From positions 323,392-387,391 of the forward strand of contig NZ_JAKGCS010000033.1 in the NCBI RefSeq assembly GCF_021556395.1: a stretch of DNA of 64,000 nt. Reading direction: 5' to 3'. This DNA comes from Acuticoccus kalidii (GTDB taxonomy: Bacteria; Pseudomonadota; Alphaproteobacteria; Rhizobiales; Amorphaceae). A model generated the notes under the pieces. It saw only the letters and a program-made list of their open reading frames with translations. It had not been told where the DNA came from and searched no databases. A program made the position numbers and the translations under genes. Below are positions 17,486 to 25,803 of the stretch, one piece after another (position 1 is the stretch's first letter; each line of letters begins with the position of its first letter).

Positions 17486-18539
17486 TGGCCGTCTCCGGCA
17501 TGGCGTTTTCCATCAGTCGGTGCGCCTCGAAGCAGGCGGTAAGGCGGCCGGGGGCCTTTTCCATGAGCGGTGGGCTCTCCTCGTGGCACTTTGCGACGGC
17601 GTAGGAGCAGCGCGGCGCAAACCGGCAACCGGGCGGCACGTTGCGCAGCGAGGGCACGAAGCCCGGCAGCTCGGTGAGGTTGCCACGCGCCTCGCGTGCG
17701 GCGGCGCCGGGCTCGGGAAGGCGCGGGATCGAGGCGAGGAGCCCCTTGGTGTAGGGATGGAGCGGGTTGCGGAACACCTCCCGCACCGTCCCGCGCTCCA
17801 TCACCTTGCCGGCGTACATGACGACGATCCGGTCGCACGTCTCGGCGACGACGCCGAGATCGTGGGTGATCATCAGCACCGCCATGCCGATCTTCTCGCG
17901 AAGCTCGCGGATCAGCTCCAGGATCTGCGCCTGGATCGTGACGTCGAGCGCGGTCGTCGCCTCATCGGCGATCAGAAGCTGCGGATTGCACGAGAGCGCC
18001 ATCGCGATCATCACGCGCTGCCGCATCCCGCCCGACAGCTCGAACGGATATTGGTTGATGCGCCGTTCCGGCTCGGGAATGTGGACGAAGCGCAGCATGT
18101 CGAGCGCGCGCTTGCGGGCGGCCGCCTTGTCGAGACCCTGGTGGACGCGGATCGTCTCGGTCATCTGATAGCCGATCTTGAGCACCGGATTGAGGCTCGT
18201 CATCGGTTCCTGGAAGATCATCGAGGCGACGTTGCCGCGGATATCGCGCATCTTGCGTTCCGAGGCGGCAGTGATCTCCGTATCGACGAGGTGGATCGAC
18301 CCTTCGACGATCCGCCCGGTCCGCTTGGCGAGAAGGCGCATGATGGACAGAGCGGTGACGCTCTTGCCGCTGCCGCTCTCGCCGACGACGCCGACCGTCT
18401 CACCGCGCTTCACGTCGAAGCTGACGCCGTCGACGGCGCGGACGATCCCGTCGCGGGTGAAGAATTGCGTTTTGAGCCCCTCGACGGCCAGCACGGTCTC
18501 GTCGGGGGCGGCGCGCTCTGGCGCGGTGGGGTTCGCCAA
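17478..18539 (-). CDS. dipeptide-type ABC transporter ATP-binding protein (DppD/OppD)
   Basis: A 353-residue ATPase. It has Walker A GESGSGKSVT near 54, signature ELSGGMRQRVMIAMAL near 166, Walker B LLIADEATTALDV near 188 and a C-terminal GCRFAPRCSYAVAKCHE cysteine cluster near 300. It starts at TTG 18539 with GAGAGG upstream; no closer ATG keeps the family N-terminus. It is the first gene of the reverse two-ATPase operon. Confidence 0.92.
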   Translation of the reverse strand: MANPTAPERAAPDETVLAVEGLKTQFFTRDGIVRAVDGVSFDVKRGETVGVVGESGSGKSVTALSIMRLLAKRTGRIVEGSIHLVDTEITAASERKMRDIRGNVASMIFQEPMTSLNPVLKIGYQMTETIRVHQGLDKAAARKRALDMLRFVHIPEPERRINQYPFELSGGMRQRVMIAMALSCNPQLLIADEATTALDVTIQAQILELIRELREKIGMAVLMITHDLGVVAETCDRIVVMYAGKVMERGTVREVFRNPLHPYTKGLLASIPRLPEPGAAAREARGNLTELPGFVPSLRNVPPGCRFAPRCSYAVAKCHEESPPLMEKAPGRLTACFEAHRLMENAMPETANV

Positions 18540-18613
18540 AAGGGAGCCTCTCTCGTGTCGTTCCGTCCGGGATGGCCGGGGCGGGCGGTGGCTTCGACCG
18601 CCCCGGAATGCGA

Positions 18614-20200
18614 TCAGTAACCGATTGCGCAGCCGTCTTTGCGCGGCTCGGAGCCGGCGATGAGGGTGCCGCGTTCATGGTCGATATAGATCGCCTGACC
18701 GCCGCCGACCGGCTCTTGCCGGACCACTTTGTGCCCGCGATCTTGCAGGTCCTGTGCCACGGCATCGCTGAAGGTCGCCTCGAGGCGCAGCTCGCCATCA
18801 TAGGCAAAGGAACGGGGCGCGGCGAGGGCGTCCTGCGGGTCGAGACCGAGATCGAGCATCCCGGTGACGACGTTGGTGTGCCCGACGGGCTGGAAGTGGC
18901 CGCCCATCACGCCGAACGGCATCATCATCGTGTCGCCCTTGCCGAGCATGGCGGGGATGATGGTGTGCATCGGCCGCTTGCGGGGCGCGATCGCGTTCGG
19001 ATGCCCTTCTTTGATGCGGAAGGAGGTGCCGCGATTTTGCAGCATGACGCCGCTCTTCGGACCCATGATGCCGGAGCCGAAACCGGAAAAGAGCGAGTTG
19101 ATGAAGGAGATCGCATTCCGGTCCTTGTCGACGACGGTGAGATAGGTCGTGTCGGAATGGACGAACGGATCGACGGGCGCGGGCGTGCCGGCCCGGTCGA
19201 GGCTGATCGAGGCGCGGATACGGTCCGCCTCCTCGGCCGAGAGGAGCCGCTCGACCGGAACGTCCACCATCGTCGGATCGCCGATCAGCGCGTCGCGGCG
19301 CAGATAGGCGGCCTTCGAGGCTTCCGCGAGGAGGTGGACCCGGTCGGCAAGGGAAAGGGACGGGTCCGTCAGGTCGAAGCCGGAGAGGACATTGAGGATG
19401 ATGAGGGCGGTGATGCCCTGACCGTTCGGCGGGATCTCGTAGACCTGATGGCCGCGATAGGTGGTGGAGATCGGCTCCACATAAGTCGGCTCGCTGGCGT
19501 CGAAATCGTCCATCGTGTGGAGGCCGCCGAGCTCGCGCAGGCGGTTCACGATGTCTTCGGCGACGGGGCCGCGATAGAACCCGTTGCGCCCGTCCTTCGC
19601 GACGCATTTGAGCGTCCAGGCGAGCTCGGGCTGGACGTGCCGTTCGCCGACCTTCGGCGCGCGGCCGCCGGGCAGGAATCGGGCGCTGGTGTTGGGATCG
19701 AGCGCCAGCTTGGAGGTGAGCTTGTCCCAGTCATAGGCGACGCGCGGGGCGACGATGAAGCCGTCTTCGGCCGCCCTGATCGCCGGCTGGAGAAGTTCGC
19801 CGATCGACTTCGTGCCATGGTCCTCGATGAGGCGGCACCAGCCGTCGACGGCGCCGGGGATCGTGACGGCATGGGGCGTCTCGACCTGGATCTCGTCGAT
19901 GCCGTGCTCGCGATACCAGTCGACGGTGGCCGCGGCGGGTGCGCGGCCCGACGCGTTGAGCCCGATCGGCTTGCCGGACGACCCCTTGGAGTAGATCGCG
20001 AAGCAATCGCCGCCGAGCCCGGTCGCCTGCGGTTCGATCACGCACAGAAGCGCCATGGCCGCGACGGCTGCGTCGACGGCGTTGCCGCCGCTGCGCAAGA
20101 CGTCGACGGCTGCGAGTGTCGCCATCGGATGGGCGGTGGCCGCAGCGCCGTTCTCGGCATAGATCGCCGAACGGCCCACGTTGAAATCGCGTCGCATCAT
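18614..20200 (-). CDS. gamma-glutamyltransferase family protein (Ntn hydrolase)
   Basis: A 528-residue self-processing Ntn hydrolase of the GGT family. GLGGDCFAIY (near 60) and the SGGNAVDAAVAA helix belong to the large subunit. The nucleophile Thr is the first of the pair in SDTTYLTVVD (near 352), where autocleavage would make the small subunit. NSLFSGFGSGIM and RPMHTIIPAML follow. ATG 20200 was chosen because AAGGA lies eight bases upstream and the domain begins at once. No signal peptide is visible, unlike periplasmic E. coli GGT, so it is probably cytoplasmic. It may be an amidase-type member such as oxamate amidohydrolase (HpxW) rather than a glutathione hydrolase. Confidence 0.9.
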   Translation of the reverse strand: MMRRDFNVGRSAIYAENGAAATAHPMATLAAVDVLRSGGNAVDAAVAAMALLCVIEPQATGLGGDCFAIYSKGSSGKPIGLNASGRAPAAATVDWYREHGIDEIQVETPHAVTIPGAVDGWCRLIEDHGTKSIGELLQPAIRAAEDGFIVAPRVAYDWDKLTSKLALDPNTSARFLPGGRAPKVGERHVQPELAWTLKCVAKDGRNGFYRGPVAEDIVNRLRELGGLHTMDDFDASEPTYVEPISTTYRGHQVYEIPPNGQGITALIILNVLSGFDLTDPSLSLADRVHLLAEASKAAYLRRDALIGDPTMVDVPVERLLSAEEADRIRASISLDRAGTPAPVDPFVHSDTTYLTVVDKDRNAISFINSLFSGFGSGIMGPKSGVMLQNRGTSFRIKEGHPNAIAPRKRPMHTIIPAMLGKGDTMMMPFGVMGGHFQPVGHTNVVTGMLDLGLDPQDALAAPRSFAYDGELRLEATFSDAVAQDLQDRGHKVVRQEPVGGGQAIYIDHERGTLIAGSEPRKDGCAIGY

Positions 20201-20549
20201 AGAATTCGTCCTTCGGGTCGGCATCGCCGGGATGCCGGGTCGTTGATCGGTCCGGACACGCCCGGTCGAGCCGAGCGTACGCATCCGTGCCGATTTTTGG
20301 GCAAGGCGCACATCGTCGGCGCACCACGCCGGAAAGGGCGAAACGCGCCGTTGCTTCCGCGGCGAAGACCGCCGGGAAGATGTCTCATGCTGCCGTATGC
20401 AAGAAACGGGCGCAATTGAATAAGAGCGGAAAGGGCGCCGCACGAGTGGATCGATGGCCCGCCAAGTTCGCCGGGCATCGGCGCGGCGCCGCCACGAGCG
20501 CCCAGAATTTGCGCACCGCGCGGCCTTCCTCTCGATGCCCGAGCGTCGA
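20201..20549. other. intergenic region between GGT-family and MarR genes
   Basis: 349 bp between the GGT-family start and the MarR stop, both on the minus strand. It should contain the GGT promoter. I see no convincing hairpin, repeat or RNA motif. Short open frames here lack coding character. Confidence 0.4.
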
Positions 20550-21176
20550 TCAGGAGGGCGTCCCCGTGCCGCCTTGATCGACCGGCGGGGCGGGGGTGGG
20601 CGCCGGTTCGACGAAGACGCCTTCGTTGTAGATGATCAATTTGCGCAGCGCGGCGGCGACCTGGTCGCGCTCGCGCTTGGTAAGCGGGGCGAGGATGTCG
20701 TGCTCGGCGTTTGCCTGGAAGGCCATGGTCGGCTCCGTCAGCGCATGGCCCGCCTCGGTGAGCGCGACGATGACGCTGCGACGATCCTCCTCGGCGGTGC
20801 GGCGCACGATGAGCCCCTGCGCCTCCAGGCGGCCGAGCACCTTCGAGAGGCCGCCGGAGCTCAGCGCCATCATGTTGTGGAGCGCCGAGGGGGTCATCTC
20901 GTAGGGGGCGCCGCTCGCCCTCAGCGTCGCGATCACCGCGTAGTCGGCATATTTCAGCCCGTGGCTTGCGAGCACGCGATTGAACGCGCGCAAGATGATG
21001 TCGTGAAGTCGCAGAATGCGCCCGGTCACGGCCTTGGCGGACGGATCGAGATCGGGTCGCTCGCGGTGCCATTGGGCAAGACCCACGTCCATCACGTCGC
21101 GACCGCCTCCGCCATTGTCGGCGCCCGATTTGTTAGCATCCTGCCTAGCATTTTCCCTGCGAGTTGCCCGCGCCAT
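20550..21176 (-). CDS. MarR family transcriptional regulator
   Basis: A 208-residue winged-helix regulator. The MarR core lies between about 45 and 175, with the recognition helix in SALHNMMALSSGGLSKVLGRLEAQGL and the wing IVRRTAEEDRRSVIVALTEAG (basic DRR tip near 137). A proline-rich tail ends the protein. ATG 21176 has GGAG five bases upstream. An ATG at 21092 would remove the low-complexity N-terminus and is possible. It is divergent from the M20 amidohydrolase across an AT-rich segment, so control of that gene is likely. Confidence 0.9.
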   Translation of the reverse strand: MARATRRENARQDANKSGADNGGGGRDVMDVGLAQWHRERPDLDPSAKAVTGRILRLHDIILRAFNRVLASHGLKYADYAVIATLRASGAPYEMTPSALHNMMALSSGGLSKVLGRLEAQGLIVRRTAEEDRRSVIVALTEAGHALTEPTMAFQANAEHDILAPLTKRERDQVAAALRKLIIYNEGVFVEPAPTPAPPVDQGGTGTPS

Positions 21177-21216
21177 CCTTGCTCCCGCTGTGTTGGCGGC
21201 CGTGCTCAATTGTCTT

Positions 21217-21256
21217 CTAAATATCTTTCTTGACAGATAAATGGAAGCATATTTAG
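21217..21256. promoter_or_regulatory. AT-rich divergent promoter with inverted repeat
   Basis: CTAAATAT (21217-21224) and ATATTTAG (21249-21256) are perfect 8-bp inverted arms 24 bp apart. TTGACA (21230-21235) lies between them in the plus orientation. The segment sits between MarR (minus) and the M20 hydrolase (plus), so it is a candidate MarR operator and promoter. No well-matched -10 box is visible. Confidence 0.45.
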
Positions 21257-21345
21257 CTAACCTCACCGTGAGCGGCCGTCTCGTATCCGGCACGGTTTTG
21301 CTCGCGCAAAAGCCAACGATGCACGCTGCGACGAGGGAGGCCGGG

Positions 21346-22677
21346 ATGTCGAAGACCAAGGCGGAAATCAAGGCGGAGGTCTGCGCCGCCATCGACCGAC
21401 GCGCCGACGAGATCATCGATATCAGCAAGCGGATCCTCGCTCACCCCGAGCTCGGTTTCAGCGAGTTCGACACGGCCCGCCTCGTGGCCGACGCCTTTTC
21501 GGAGATGGGGCTTCAGTCGCGCACCGGGCTTGCCCGAACCGGCGTCAAGACGCGCCTCAATGGTCGCAAGTCGGGGCCGACCGTCGGCATTCTGGGCGAA
21601 CTCGATGCGATCATCACGCGCGACAGCCCGGTCGTCGATCCGGCGACGGGGGCCGCCCATGGGTGCGGGCACAACGCGCAGATCGCGTCGATGATCGGGG
21701 CCGGCATGGGCCTTCAGGCGGTGATGCAATATCTCGACGGCGACGTCGTGTTGTTCGCGGTGCCCGCCGAGGAATGCATCCAGATCGAAGAGCGCCTCGC
21801 CTTGAAGGATGAAGGCGAGATCGAATTCCTCGTTGGCAAACCCGAGCTGATCCGGCTCGGCGAGTTCGACGATATCGACATGATCACCATCACCCACACA
21901 CCGCACGGCATGGACGACAGCCATGCGAGCGTCGGCGACACGCACAACGGCTCCCTGATCAAGCGGATCAAGTTCACCGGCATCACCGCGCACGCCGGCT
22001 CGTTTCCGAGCAAGGGAATCAACGCGCTGAAGGCGGCGATGCTGGGGATCGCGGCGATCGACGCGCAGCGGGAGAAATTCCGCGAGGAAGATACCGTGCG
22101 GGTGAGCCCGATCATCACCAAAGGCGGCGACGGCACGAGCTCGGTCCCGGCCGACGTGCGCATCGAGACGATGATCCGCGCCCGTACGGTGGAAGCGATG
22201 CAGCAGGCGAGCGAGATCGTCGACCGCTCGATGCGCGCCGGCGCGCTCGCGATCGGGGCGACGGTCGAGATCGAGACCGTCGGCGGCTATCTGCCGAACA
22301 ATCCCGACAAGAACCTCATTAAGCTTCAATACGACAATTGCGCCGCCGTCGTCGGCGAGGCGCACATGGGGCCGGCGCGGCAGCAGACCGGGTCGACCGA
22401 TGTCGGTGATGTCGGCTTCATGATGCCGGTCGTCCATCCGCGCAGCGGCGGCACCGAAGGCTCGCCCCACTCACGGGACTATTATGTGCGCGACCATGTG
22501 CTCGCCGCGGTCAATCCGGCGAAATCGATGGCGATGCTCGCGGTCGATCTCCTGTTCGACGATGCGGCCGAGGCAAAGCGCGTCATCGCGGAGGCCGGGC
22601 CGAAGCTCGACCGCGAAGGCTACTTGGCGCTGCGCCGCTCGTTCGACCGGAAGGAAACCTTCCCCGAGCCGGCATAG
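21346..22677 (+). CDS. M20 family amidohydrolase/peptidase (AbgB-like)
   Basis: A 443-residue zinc amidohydrolase of the M20D group, which hydrolyses N-acyl or peptide amide bonds. The metal motif AHGCGHNAQ lies near 103, PAEECIQI (Glu base and metal Glu) near 140, and a His-containing ITITHTPHGMDD segment near 180. The dimerisation domain has ITAHAGSFPSKGINAL near 214, and a late His in TEGSPHSRDY completes the metal site. ATG 21346 has GGGAGG six bases upstream; an earlier ATG at 21241 lies inside the promoter region. It resembles the p-aminobenzoyl-glutamate hydrolase subunit more than IAA-amino acid hydrolases; the substrate is unproven. Confidence 0.92.
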   Translation: MSKTKAEIKAEVCAAIDRRADEIIDISKRILAHPELGFSEFDTARLVADAFSEMGLQSRTGLARTGVKTRLNGRKSGPTVGILGELDAIITRDSPVVDPATGAAHGCGHNAQIASMIGAGMGLQAVMQYLDGDVVLFAVPAEECIQIEERLALKDEGEIEFLVGKPELIRLGEFDDIDMITITHTPHGMDDSHASVGDTHNGSLIKRIKFTGITAHAGSFPSKGINALKAAMLGIAAIDAQREKFREEDTVRVSPIITKGGDGTSSVPADVRIETMIRARTVEAMQQASEIVDRSMRAGALAIGATVEIETVGGYLPNNPDKNLIKLQYDNCAAVVGEAHMGPARQQTGSTDVGDVGFMMPVVHPRSGGTEGSPHSRDYYVRDHVLAAVNPAKSMAMLAVDLLFDDAAEAKRVIAEAGPKLDREGYLALRRSFDRKETFPEPA

Positions 22678-22689
22678 GGCTCGCATCGG

Positions 22690-22713
22690 GGCGCCCCGCG
22701 CGGGTGGGGCGCC
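22690..22713. terminator. hairpin between convergent genes
   Basis: GGCGCCCC and GGGGCGCC make an 8-bp stem with an 8-nt loop in the 37-bp gap between the M20 hydrolase stop and the MFS transporter stop. There is no U-tract, so it is a weak candidate for bidirectional termination. Confidence 0.5.
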
Positions 22714-22714
22714 G

Positions 22715-23974
22715 TCAAGAGGTTTCGTTGCGCCAGCCGAGCCGTCGCCGCGTGAACAGCGCGGCGGTGAGGGCCGCGTTGGCGAGAAGTTGCGCCCCGA
22801 AAATCGCGAATGGCCATTGGTAGTCACCGAACGATGAGACGAGGAGCGAAAAGGTCACCGGACCGATCAGGTAGCCGAGAAAGGCGACGAGGGCCCCGCC
22901 CGACGTCGCCTCGGCAATGCGATCGGGCGGCGTCATGCGGGCGATCTCGGCCATGAAGATGCCGTTCCAGCTCGCCGCGCTGAAGCCCAGAAAGAACGTC
23001 ACCGCGCCGACGAGAGCGAGCGGCGTTCCGACCGGGAGGAGGCCGTACCCGGCGACGAGGACGGCGGCGATCACCGCCTGGATCACGAGGTTGGCTGACG
23101 GGGTTCCGGTCCGGTCGGCGAGCCATCCGAGAAGGATCCGCGCGCTCGCCCCCGCGACGAGAAGGATTGCGTGAGCCATGCCCGCCTCCGCCAGCGCCAA
23201 CCCCCGTGCGGTCGACAGATACGTCACCGAGAACGAGAAGAGGCAGCTCTGGACGAGGGCGAGCGAGAAGGCGAGACGCGCGATCGCGAAGACGCGGGGA
23301 TCGGCGGCGAGCGTCGTGAAGGGCGCGGCGAGATTGCGCGTCGCGAAGAGGGGCAGCGCGGCCCCGCCGTGCGCCGGCGGATCGAGCCGCATCCTGAGCG
23401 GCTGGATCGAGAGGGCGGCGACGACAGAGACGGCGATCGCCGTCATCAGCGCCACGCGCCAACCATATGCGGCCGCGATCGGGGCGAGGAGCATCGCGGC
23501 GATGGCGCCGCCGAGTGGCGCGCCCGATTGCTTGATCGAAAAGACCAGCGTGCGATGCCGCGGCGGCGCCGTGGCGGCGAGGATTCGGCTGCCGGCCGGC
23601 GGCGTCGGGCCATACCCGACGCCGATCAGGAACGCGGCGAGAAGGAGGGCGGGCCAGAACGCCGAGGTCGCGAGCGCGGCTCCCCCCGCCGCGAGCAGCG
23701 CCCCGAATTGGAGCATCCGCACCGCGCCGAAGCGGGCGATGAACGGCGCGCCGAAGACCAGAAACAACACCACCCCGGCAGCGCTCGCCGTCGACAACAT
23801 GCCGACCCGCTCGGGCGCGATGCCGAGTTCGGCCGTGATGAGCGGCGCGATGATCGCGAGCCCCTGGTCGAGCATCGAAGCATTGATCTGCAGCGCTGAT
23901 GTCGTGGCGAGGGCCACGGCCCATAGCGGTGGTCGCATGAAGGCGTATCCGTCCGGTTCATAGCGTTCGATCAT
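22715..23974 (-). CDS. MFS transporter
   Basis: A 419-residue major facilitator superfamily permease with about 12 hydrophobic segments. The loop motif after helix 2 reads APFIARFGAVRML, and helix 4-5 has GVGYGPTPPAGSRIL, the antiporter-like motif C region. A second-half GWLADRTG loop corresponds to motif A. The start is ATG 23974; an ATG at 23938 is an alternative with a slightly better ribosome site. It converges on the M20 hydrolase and is divergent from the SDR at 24090. The substrate cannot be read from sequence. Confidence 0.9.
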   Translation of the reverse strand: MIERYEPDGYAFMRPPLWAVALATTSALQINASMLDQGLAIIAPLITAELGIAPERVGMLSTASAAGVVLFLVFGAPFIARFGAVRMLQFGALLAAGGAALATSAFWPALLLAAFLIGVGYGPTPPAGSRILAATAPPRHRTLVFSIKQSGAPLGGAIAAMLLAPIAAAYGWRVALMTAIAVSVVAALSIQPLRMRLDPPAHGGAALPLFATRNLAAPFTTLAADPRVFAIARLAFSLALVQSCLFSFSVTYLSTARGLALAEAGMAHAILLVAGASARILLGWLADRTGTPSANLVIQAVIAAVLVAGYGLLPVGTPLALVGAVTFFLGFSAASWNGIFMAEIARMTPPDRIAEATSGGALVAFLGYLIGPVTFSLLVSSFGDYQWPFAIFGAQLLANAALTAALFTRRRLGWRNETS

Positions 23975-24004
23975 ATATGCGAATGCTATTTCTATATGTG
24001 AATG
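23974..24004. promoter_or_regulatory. direct repeat in divergent MFS/SDR promoter
   Basis: TATATGCGAATG (23974-23985) and TATATGTGAATG (23993-24004) are 12-bp direct repeats with one mismatch and a 19-bp period. A TTGACA box follows at 24010-24015. Together they look like a promoter/operator between the MFS gene (minus) and the SDR-ABC operon (plus). The first copy overlaps the proposed MFS start codon. Confidence 0.45.
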
Positions 24005-24089
24005 ATTTGTTGACACCCGAGTAAATAGGCCTGAATGTCGAGGCATTCGTCGCGAGGCGGCCTCTGCGTTGGAAGCGAAAGGCAGGCGT

Positions 24090-24866
24090 GTGATTGCGAG
24101 CGGTACAGACGGGAAAAAGGTCGAACGATCCGTCGCGGTCGTGACCGGGTCTGCAAGAGGCATAGGTCGTGCCAGCGCATGTGCGCTCGCCCGCCGCGGC
24201 TTCGATCTCGCGCTCGCCGACAGGCTGGAGGCCGAACTCGCCGAGACCGAACGGCTCGTTCGCGATATCGGCGCCGATGTGATGATCCTGACCGGAGACG
24301 TGTCGGATCATGCCGACGTCCAGGAGAAGGGGCGGGCGGTGATCGAGCGGTTCGGCCGCGTCGACGTTCTCGTCAACAATGCGGGCGTGTCACAGCCGAA
24401 ATCGCTGATCGAGATCAGCGAGGAGGAGTATGACCGCACGATCGCGATCAACCTCAAGAGCTGCTTTTCCTGGTGCAAGGCCGTCGCGCCGACCATGCTG
24501 GAGCAGAAGGCGGGTCGGATCGTCAACATCTCCTCGGTGAGCGCCCATATGGGCGCGAACGCCAATGCGGTGTCGAAATTCGCCTATGTGACGGCGAAGG
24601 CCGGCATGCTCGGCATGACGCGGGCGCTGTGCAAGGAACTCGCCCCGTACATCACCGTCAACGCGATCTGTCCCGGCGCAGTGCGCACGGACCTGACGAG
24701 CGCGCTGTTCGACAAGCGCGCCGAAAAGCTCGTGGAGACGATCCCTCTCGGCCGCATCGGCACGCCGGAGGATATCGCCGAAGTGGTCGCCTTCCTCGCG
24801 ACCGTCTCACCCAATTTCATCACCGGCGAGGTCATCGACGTCGACGGTGGTCAGTACGTGAACTGA
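24090..24866 (+). CDS. SDR family oxidoreductase
   Basis: A 258-residue classical short-chain dehydrogenase/reductase. The cofactor motif TGSARGIG lies near 19-26, NNAG near 97, the catalytic Ser in NISSVSAHMG near 149, and the YVTAK pair near 165-169. An acidic Asp at the end of beta-2 (LALADR) suggests NAD+. The start is GTG 24090 with AAAGGCAGG just upstream; a TTG at 24069 is possible. It is the first gene of a co-directional run with the PotBCAD-like transporter, 34 nt before it, so it probably oxidises the imported compound or a derivative. Confidence 0.9.
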   Translation: MIASGTDGKKVERSVAVVTGSARGIGRASACALARRGFDLALADRLEAELAETERLVRDIGADVMILTGDVSDHADVQEKGRAVIERFGRVDVLVNNAGVSQPKSLIEISEEEYDRTIAINLKSCFSWCKAVAPTMLEQKAGRIVNISSVSAHMGANANAVSKFAYVTAKAGMLGMTRALCKELAPYITVNAICPGAVRTDLTSALFDKRAEKLVETIPLGRIGTPEDIAEVVAFLATVSPNFITGEVIDVDGGQYVN

Positions 24867-24900
24867 CGTCGCGTCCGCGTCTCTCGAAGAGGAGCTCCGT

Positions 24901-25803
24901 TTGACGCCTGATCCGGATACGCCCGGCATGACCGCTGCTCCCCGCCGCGAACGACGCGACTGGACGCAAGTGCTGTTGGTGCTGCCGAACACGGTTTGGC
25001 TGCTCCTCTTCATGGTGGGCGCGCTCTTCTTCTTGTTCCTCATGAGCTTGCGCGGCTACGAGCCGGGCGGGCGCGGCATGCTCGATACGTGGGAGCTGTC
25101 GAATTATTGGGCCTTCATCAGCGACCCGTTCTATCTGAAGATCCTCGGCCGCTCGCTCCTGATGGCGCTCTGGGTCACGATCGGCTGTCTGATCCTCGGC
25201 TTTCCGCTCGCCTATGCCCTGTCGCGCCTGCGCGGCATGAAGCGGGCGCTCCTCTATTTCGCGGTCCTCGTGCCGCTGTTGACGAGTGCGGTGATCCGAA
25301 CCTTCGGCTGGATGATCCTTTTGTCGAACAAAGGGTTCGTGAACCAGACGTTGATGTCGATCGGGCTGATCGATAGCCCGATCCCGATGATGTACCGGAT
25401 GACCGGCATCATCATCGCGCTGATCCAGGTGCTCTTGCCCTTCATGGTGCTCGCGCTCGACGCTGCGCTCCTCAATATCGACCGCCAGATCTACGACGCG
25501 GCGCGCAATCTCGGCGCGGGGCGGGTGCGCATCTTCTTCCGCGTGACCTTGCCGCTCGCGCTGCCCGGCATCGTGTCCGGCTCGATTCTCGTCTTCACGC
25601 TGGCGATCTCGGCCTTCGTCACGCCGGCCCTCGTCGGGGGGCCGCGCATTCCGGTGATGGCGACGCTCATTTACCAGCAGGGCATCGCGCTCCTGAACTG
25701 GCCGCTCGGCGCCGCGATCTCCCTCGTCATGCTGGTTGTCCTGGTGGTGATCTTGAGCGCTCTCATGTCGATCGCCTCGCGCGCGATGCGGAGGGCGTCA
25801 TGA
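24901..25803 (+). CDS. ABC transporter permease (PotB type)
   Basis: A 300-residue inner-membrane permease of the spermidine/putrescine-type importer family. Six hydrophobic segments run from LLVLPNTVWLLLFMVGALFF (about 23-42) to the C-terminus. The EAA-type coupling loop is YDAARNLGAGRVRIFFRVTL near 199. It starts at TTG 24901, which has GAGGAG five to six bases upstream; the ATG at 24928 has no comparable site. Its stop overlaps the next permease as ATGA. Confidence 0.93.
   Translation: MTPDPDTPGMTAAPRRERRDWTQVLLVLPNTVWLLLFMVGALFFLFLMSLRGYEPGGRGMLDTWELSNYWAFISDPFYLKILGRSLLMALWVTIGCLILGFPLAYALSRLRGMKRALLYFAVLVPLLTSAVIRTFGWMILLSNKGFVNQTLMSIGLIDSPIPMMYRMTGIIIALIQVLLPFMVLALDAALLNIDRQIYDAARNLGAGRVRIFFRVTLPLALPGIVSGSILVFTLAISAFVTPALVGGPRIPVMATLIYQQGIALLNWPLGAAISLVMLVVLVVILSALMSIASRAMRRAS

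Noticed and set aside
18572-20419. 615-residue plus-strand open frame opposite the GGT-family gene
   Set aside because: Antisense shadow of a gene with a complete Ntn-hydrolase pattern.
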